A stretch of DNA of 53,039 bases from Amoeboaphelidium occidentale (lineage: Eukaryota; Aphelidiomycota; Aphelidea), in NCBI GenBank assembly GCA_023515795.1, contig JALGPX010000060.1, forward strand, positions 16,707 through 69,745, written 5' to 3'. The notes under the pieces are model-generated. The model did no database searches and was not told where the DNA came from. It saw only the letters and a program-made list of their open reading frames with translations. The translations under genes and the position numbers were made by a program. Below, piece after piece: positions 48,797 to 53,039 of this stretch (position 1 is the stretch's first letter; the number at the start of each line of letters is the position of its first letter).

Positions 48797-51700
48797 TCAA
48801 GCCCATGGTGACCTTCTTGTTAGCGTCTCATACAACACACAAGCAAACGAGTATGTATCATACATCTTGAAATCTACACGACCATAGTTCTTTGACCTGA
48901 AATTCGTGAAAGCCTCTGGTGAAGCATAATTTATGGAAAGTCCGCGTAAATTGATGACGGTAAACGCACTAGATGCAAGAATCTTTTCGGATAATACTTG
49001 AGTAATCCCGAAATCTGTCAAATAACAAGATGGAGTATAATTATCCAGTTGAATTAAAACATTTTGAGACTTTACATCACAGTGTGCCAGAAAATGTGAG
49101 TGCATTGTATAAAGAGCTTGAGCTAGCCCTTTCAAAAGTTTCACATCAAATCTTGAGCCACGTTGATTCTTACGCAACCATTGATAAAGAGATCCATCAG
49201 GGTAATACTTTAAAATCATGGACAATGGGTTTTCAGTGTAACCGATTATCTGACAGAAGTGAGGAAATGAAGACAGCATGATCATAATTCCGACTTCTTG
49301 AAAGAAAGCTTCCTCGCTCGCCTTGTTGTTGACAAATACAACTTTTTGAATAACCGTATCACCTAATTTCTTTTGCAACGAAGTATCCATAACTTTTACA
49401 ATGAAAAGCTCACCACCTCCACCACTTGCCAACTTCCGAACTCTCGCAAACATGGAGAAAGGCATCAAATACGCTGCATGCTTAGAAATACCCATTACAG
49501 AATTAACGATAGTACGTAAATCCGTAGTTGTTGTAACTGAGTCAAAATCAGAGCTAGAGTTAAGTACGGGAGCTTGTTTTCTTGCACTTGATCTAACATA
49601 CATAAACACAGATGCGAAACCAAGTATAAACACCAGTATGATGGGTCCAGTAACTAGACCCAAAGTGGATGTGGTATTCAACCCAATTGATTGTGGCCTT
49701 TGAACCACTCGAATGCGTCTGCTCCTGTCTGTAGAAACTAAAGACCGTAGAGAGATAGTTGAAGCTTGAGACAAATCACTAAGAGGAGGCTTGAACATTA
49801 AGACAGAAAAATCTTCACTTCCAGCAAACACTGAGCCATTGTGACACAATACCGTAGTTACAACCTTGGAGAATCCAAAATAAACATCTTCGTGTCTTCC
49901 TGTTTGTGTGTTCCATCTACGTACTGACAAGTCGGAACCAGCTGAAAATAGTGTCCCAGAACAGTACGATAATGCATTCACTGGACCCAGATGCCCAAGC
50001 GCATTGGCAGACCGACGTTGGTAAACATTCACATTGGCCCCATCCTTCAAGGACCACTCCATGATGGTTTTATCAGCTGAAGCAGAGAAAAGACGTTCAT
50101 CAACGATCAGCAGAGAATTGACTTGTGATAGATGCCCTTTCAGCTCGAATTCCGATTCAAAAGCTTCGATATCATATGAGTAAATGATTCCTGATCTGGC
50201 TCCCGCGAAAAGTGACGAGTCTGTGGCAGCAATGCACAACATTTCAGTTTGAAAGTTCGCCGTCTTCACGACCTCACTGCTCGATAAGAACACAGCCTTT
50301 GTATCTCCTTGGATCGCAATCATATAGTTTCTGCTCAAAGCCATACTCTTTAACGGTTCAGGACTGGAGCTGTAAACGATTGATATATCATCACTTGCTG
50401 TATCAGAAAATTGTAATAATAGCCCATCAGTACTCGAAGCATAAAAGGGCCCATTAGTCGTAAGAAAAGATGTAACAGACTGGTTGAAGTATTGAATGGT
50501 TTTAGATGCAAATGCATCTGCAATACTGTATGAAAATATATCGCCTCCTTTAGTGCCCACGTAAAGAATATTTCCGATTGCAGCGAGCGTAGTAACAGAA
50601 CCAGCACGATTTTCAAACGAATAGGCTACTTTGCTTGTAGCCATGTTCCACTTCTTGATGCTACCATCAAATCCGGTTGAGTAAAGAATGAATGCTTCGT
50701 CAAAACATAGCGCAAAAGCGTAGTCTGAATGACCTTGATAAGTTTGGAGCACATTAAGCGTATAAATATCCCGCACTCTTATGATTCCATCTGGATGGCC
50801 ACTGAAAGCTCGATCTCTCTGAGAAACGATGCTACCACAAATGATGAACTCTAAAAATGTCAGTGAAAGATACAGACCATACCATTAAGATAGACAGAAC
50901 TCAGGCCAGTGGATAAAATAAAAGACTGGAGCCCATTTAAGGCGCAGACTACAACTAATTCTTCAGTTAATGTTATTGCACATATCGGATCAATAGCTAC
51001 CAAAGGTTAATACTTAAACAAGGCTTACATTCGAAGACTTCTATGCTTCGCTTTGATTGAACATTCCACTTTCTTGCGGTTCGATCATCAGATCCAGAGT
51101 AGAGGAATCCGTCGTGGAGCTGTAACGAAGGTACAAACCTGCTGTGGCCGCTAAAAAGACCGTCAAGAACACCGGACGAGATATTCCATTGATAAATTTG
51201 ACCGCCAAATCCTGCAGCGTAAACAAACGACTGATCAGCTGCTACCGACAGTACCGCTCTTGTTGGACCTTAAAGTGAGACTTTACCCAAGGACTATTAC
51301 CCTCAAAGATCCTTTCATTCGAGAAATTTATGAGATACCATTGCCACACGAACCAGTCAGAGCTTCCTGAGTAAAGGTAGTCGCCGAAGATGGAGAGACA
51401 ATTAACGGAAATAAAATAATCTGCCAGAACTATAAAAGGTTCAATGCTATCTTTTGATGCGTCCCAAACTTTGATTTCGGAATCTTCGCCTCCGCTCATG
51501 ACTAAACTTTTCCATGCAGCAACAGCTCTTAGTTTTTTGTTTCTGCCTGTATAAGACATGAGAAACTCACCTGAAAATGCATCCCATCTGACCACCGTTG
51601 TATCAATTGATCCGGAAAATAGTTCATACGATCTGTAGGCAAAACAGCTGATACCAATTATATGCATATCAGGAAATACCTTTAAAATCTCTCCGGTCTC

Positions 51701-52526
51701 CAAACTCCACTTGATAATCAGTGTATCAGACCCTCCTGTATAGACAAAACCATCAAAGTAGCCAGCACCGTAGATGACATCAGTATGGCCATTTAAAACT
51801 CTGATTTTCTCTCCACTTATTGCATTCCAACAAATGGCTGTTGCGTCCAATGATCCTGACACAAGAATATCATTAGATAAGTGAATGGTCACCACAGTGT
51901 TCGAGTGTCCTTCGTAAATCAAGTCTTCATCGCCTCTTTGAATGAGATATCTTGCAACATATGGCGGGTTTTTCTTTCCAACATAGAAATACTCTTCTTT
52001 AACAGCAATACTGTAGACATAACCATTGAGGTCTACAAATATCAAGGAGGCCATGTTATCAATTGTTACCGATGGTTCTAAGGACTCTGTTGTTGACCAT
52101 ATGAACCAGTCTAATTTTGTTGTCCAGGCCACCAGCAAGAATAAGATCGTTCTGGACAACTATACTACTTATTCGCATATCCGAAATCCTGAGCCCTATT
52201 CTCTTGAGAATCGATCCTGTTTCAAGGTCCCACAGAATGATCATATCATCATAACTCGATGTTATCATCCTAGAATCGTTTGTAATGGCAAATGAATAAA
52301 TCGGTTTATCGTGCGCCCTGAGCGTCCTTTGAATAGCACCAGTCTGGATATCTCTCTGAACAATATCATTTGATACAGCTATGAACAAAGACTCTTTGTG
52401 TATGCCTAGCGCAAGAACATTAGAAGCGCCATCTTGCAGAAGAAAGCTCTTTTCATGATCTAAACTTGAAGCGCTAAGCAGAATAGTTATTGTCAGAAGG
52501 TATTGAGTAAAAGCTTGGTGTCTCAT
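48797..52526 (-). CDS. WD40-ectodomain receptor-like protein kinase
   Basis: Five exons: 52070-52526, 51301-52032, 51029-51268, 50883-50996 and 48797-50850; introns of 37, 32, 32 and 32 bases. The product is about 1198 aa. A signal peptide (MRHQAFTQYLLTITILLSA) is followed by a long run of WD40-like repeats (e.g. GHSNTVVTIHLSNDILVSGS, LNGHTDVIYGAGYFDG, GHLGPVNALSYCSGTLFSAG), enough for more than one propeller, on the extracellular side. One membrane helix (about 908-931; TGPIILVFILGFASVFMYV) leads to a kinase domain: Gly loop KLASGGGG, HCDVKSQNV (HRD with Cys), DFGITQV and a SPE site. The domain stops at RRSPWA, short of the usual C-lobe. Ligand unknown. Confidence 0.72.
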
Positions 52527-52859
52527 CAGGATCTTTGTGTGATCAAACAAGATTGAAGTTTCGCCTGGGAGAAATCGGCCCTGTATATGACAGAAATGAC
52601 AGAACAAAACTAATTCATACTTTCTGTTGATGGTATATGCAAGTAGTAGCTTTTAAACCCTTTGGAAGTAAGATGTTCCCACGAGAAGATAACCTCGATC
52701 ATGATACTTCAAGTATGATCTTTTCACGCGAGGCATCTGAGCTTCGATAAAAGCAATTTTATTTCATCATACCAATCACACGGGTCCGAAACCAAATAGC
52801 TCCTTTAACGCGAAATTTAATGATTTTTCGAAATAATGCTTTACTCCAGCTAGCCAAGG
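52527..52859. other. Non-coding stretch between the receptor kinase and the TnpB/Fanzor-like gene
   Basis: It contains the promoter and leader of the receptor gene and the 3' flank of the TnpB/Fanzor-like reading frame. No open frame is convincing. The right part is where a Fanzor guide RNA or element end would lie; a nested hairpin at 52693-52733 is listed separately. Confidence 0.5.
52693..52733. other. Nested hairpin in the 3' flank of the TnpB/Fanzor-like gene
   Basis: CCTCG (52693-52697) can pair with CGAGG (52729-52733), and GATCAT (52697-52702) with ATGATC (52715-52720), with the inner ATACTT/AAGTAT also self-complementary. On the minus strand it lies about 130 bases after the stop of the TnpB/Fanzor-like gene. 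It may be part of a guide RNA scaffold or an element end, or a promoter dyad for the receptor kinase gene. Confidence 0.35.
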
Positions 52860-53039
52860 TTATCCACCGACAATGAAGTCGTTTCCCTTGCTTTTTTGTT
52901 GTTTCTTCGTTAGAAAATTGTACGGTCTATCACCGTTGTTCTCCTCCATGTGTATCAGGATCTTCCTTATGTTGTTAGCAGCGTTGAAATCACGATTCCA
53001 GTGTATTTTGCAAGTCTTACAAATTCTCACCTGCCATCT
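52860..53039 (-). CDS. TnpB/Fanzor-type RNA-guided nuclease, C-terminus (gene cut by window edge)
   Basis: The frame is open from the window edge to a TAA at 52860-52862, 59 residues. It contains CKTCKIHWNRDFNAANNI, the end of an OrfB/TnpB zinc-ribbon: the second CxxC, then (W/N/D)RDxNAAxNI. The Asp of NRD is the third catalytic residue of the RuvC fold. The first CxxC, RuvC-I/II and the N-terminus lie beyond the window. The WNRD variant is usual in eukaryotic Fanzor proteins. Fanzors use a guide RNA encoded at their 3' end and ride on IS607-like or other transposons. After the motif comes a basic tail (LTKKQQKSKGNDF). No break is seen in this part; whether the whole gene is intact is unknown. 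Confidence 0.72.
   Translation of the reverse strand, partial: RWQVRICKTCKIHWNRDFNAANNIRKILIHMEENNGDRPYNFLTKKQQKSKGNDFIVGG

Overview
The window is a gene-dense stretch of a eukaryotic nuclear genome. About 43 protein genes and two tRNA genes fill 53 kb, with gaps mostly of 20-500 bases. Most genes are intronless. The introns that can be placed (about 20) are 32-56 bases long with GT-AG ends (one GC-AG), usually with a CTAAT/CTGAT-like branch site near the 3' end. Poly(A) signals AATAAA lie within or just after stop codons. The protein set points to an opisthokont, most likely a zoosporic early-diverging fungus or close relative: a PPZ-type phosphatase with a myristoylation start (a fungal family), Ded1, Pcf11 and GET1, together with Jouberin/AHI1 (cilium base), an integrin-alpha-like protein, a FERM protein and tetraspanins. 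The lineage is inferred, not proven.

Layout. 1-5 kb: end of a FERM gene, an SRF-type MADS factor, a tetraspanin and an integrin-alpha-like surface protein. 5-8.3 kb: Polo-like kinase and two intron-containing tRNA-Thr(AGT) genes. 8.3-13.8 kb: endomembrane genes, namely a fucosyltransferase-like type II protein, two tandem prolyl 4-hydroxylases, a second tetraspanin and an unknown membrane protein. 13.8-18 kb: CaM-kinase, a lysine-rich protein and a FAR1-type DNA-binding protein. 18-21.6 kb: mitochondrial genes IMP1, Lon and cytochrome c. 22-26 kb: a secretory block with two paralogous secreted proteins of unknown function flanking a small Gly/Val-repeat secreted protein. 26-45 kb: housekeeping genes (DUF726 hydrolase, Ded1, Cdc37, GLOD4, Dph2, SET protein, rhomboid, Pcf11, PPZ, GET1, a divergent G-alpha, DUF155, DUF1294, a small ATP-synthase-like protein). 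45-48.6 kb: AHI1 and HMGB. 48.8-52.5 kb: a five-exon receptor-like kinase whose ectodomain is made of WD40 repeats.

The most interesting item is at the right edge. The last 180 bases (minus strand) encode the C-terminus of a TnpB/Fanzor-type protein, with the second half of the zinc ribbon and the RuvC-III Asp. It is followed by a non-coding stretch holding a nested hairpin, where a Fanzor guide RNA or element end would be expected. This suggests a eukaryotic RNA-guided nuclease element, cut by the window edge.

Other points worth a look are the WD40-ectodomain receptor kinase with a short kinase lobe, a G-alpha-like protein whose catalytic Gln is Phe, a GC-AG intron in cytochrome c, and a cloverleaf-like fold in the promoter region near 15.1 kb.
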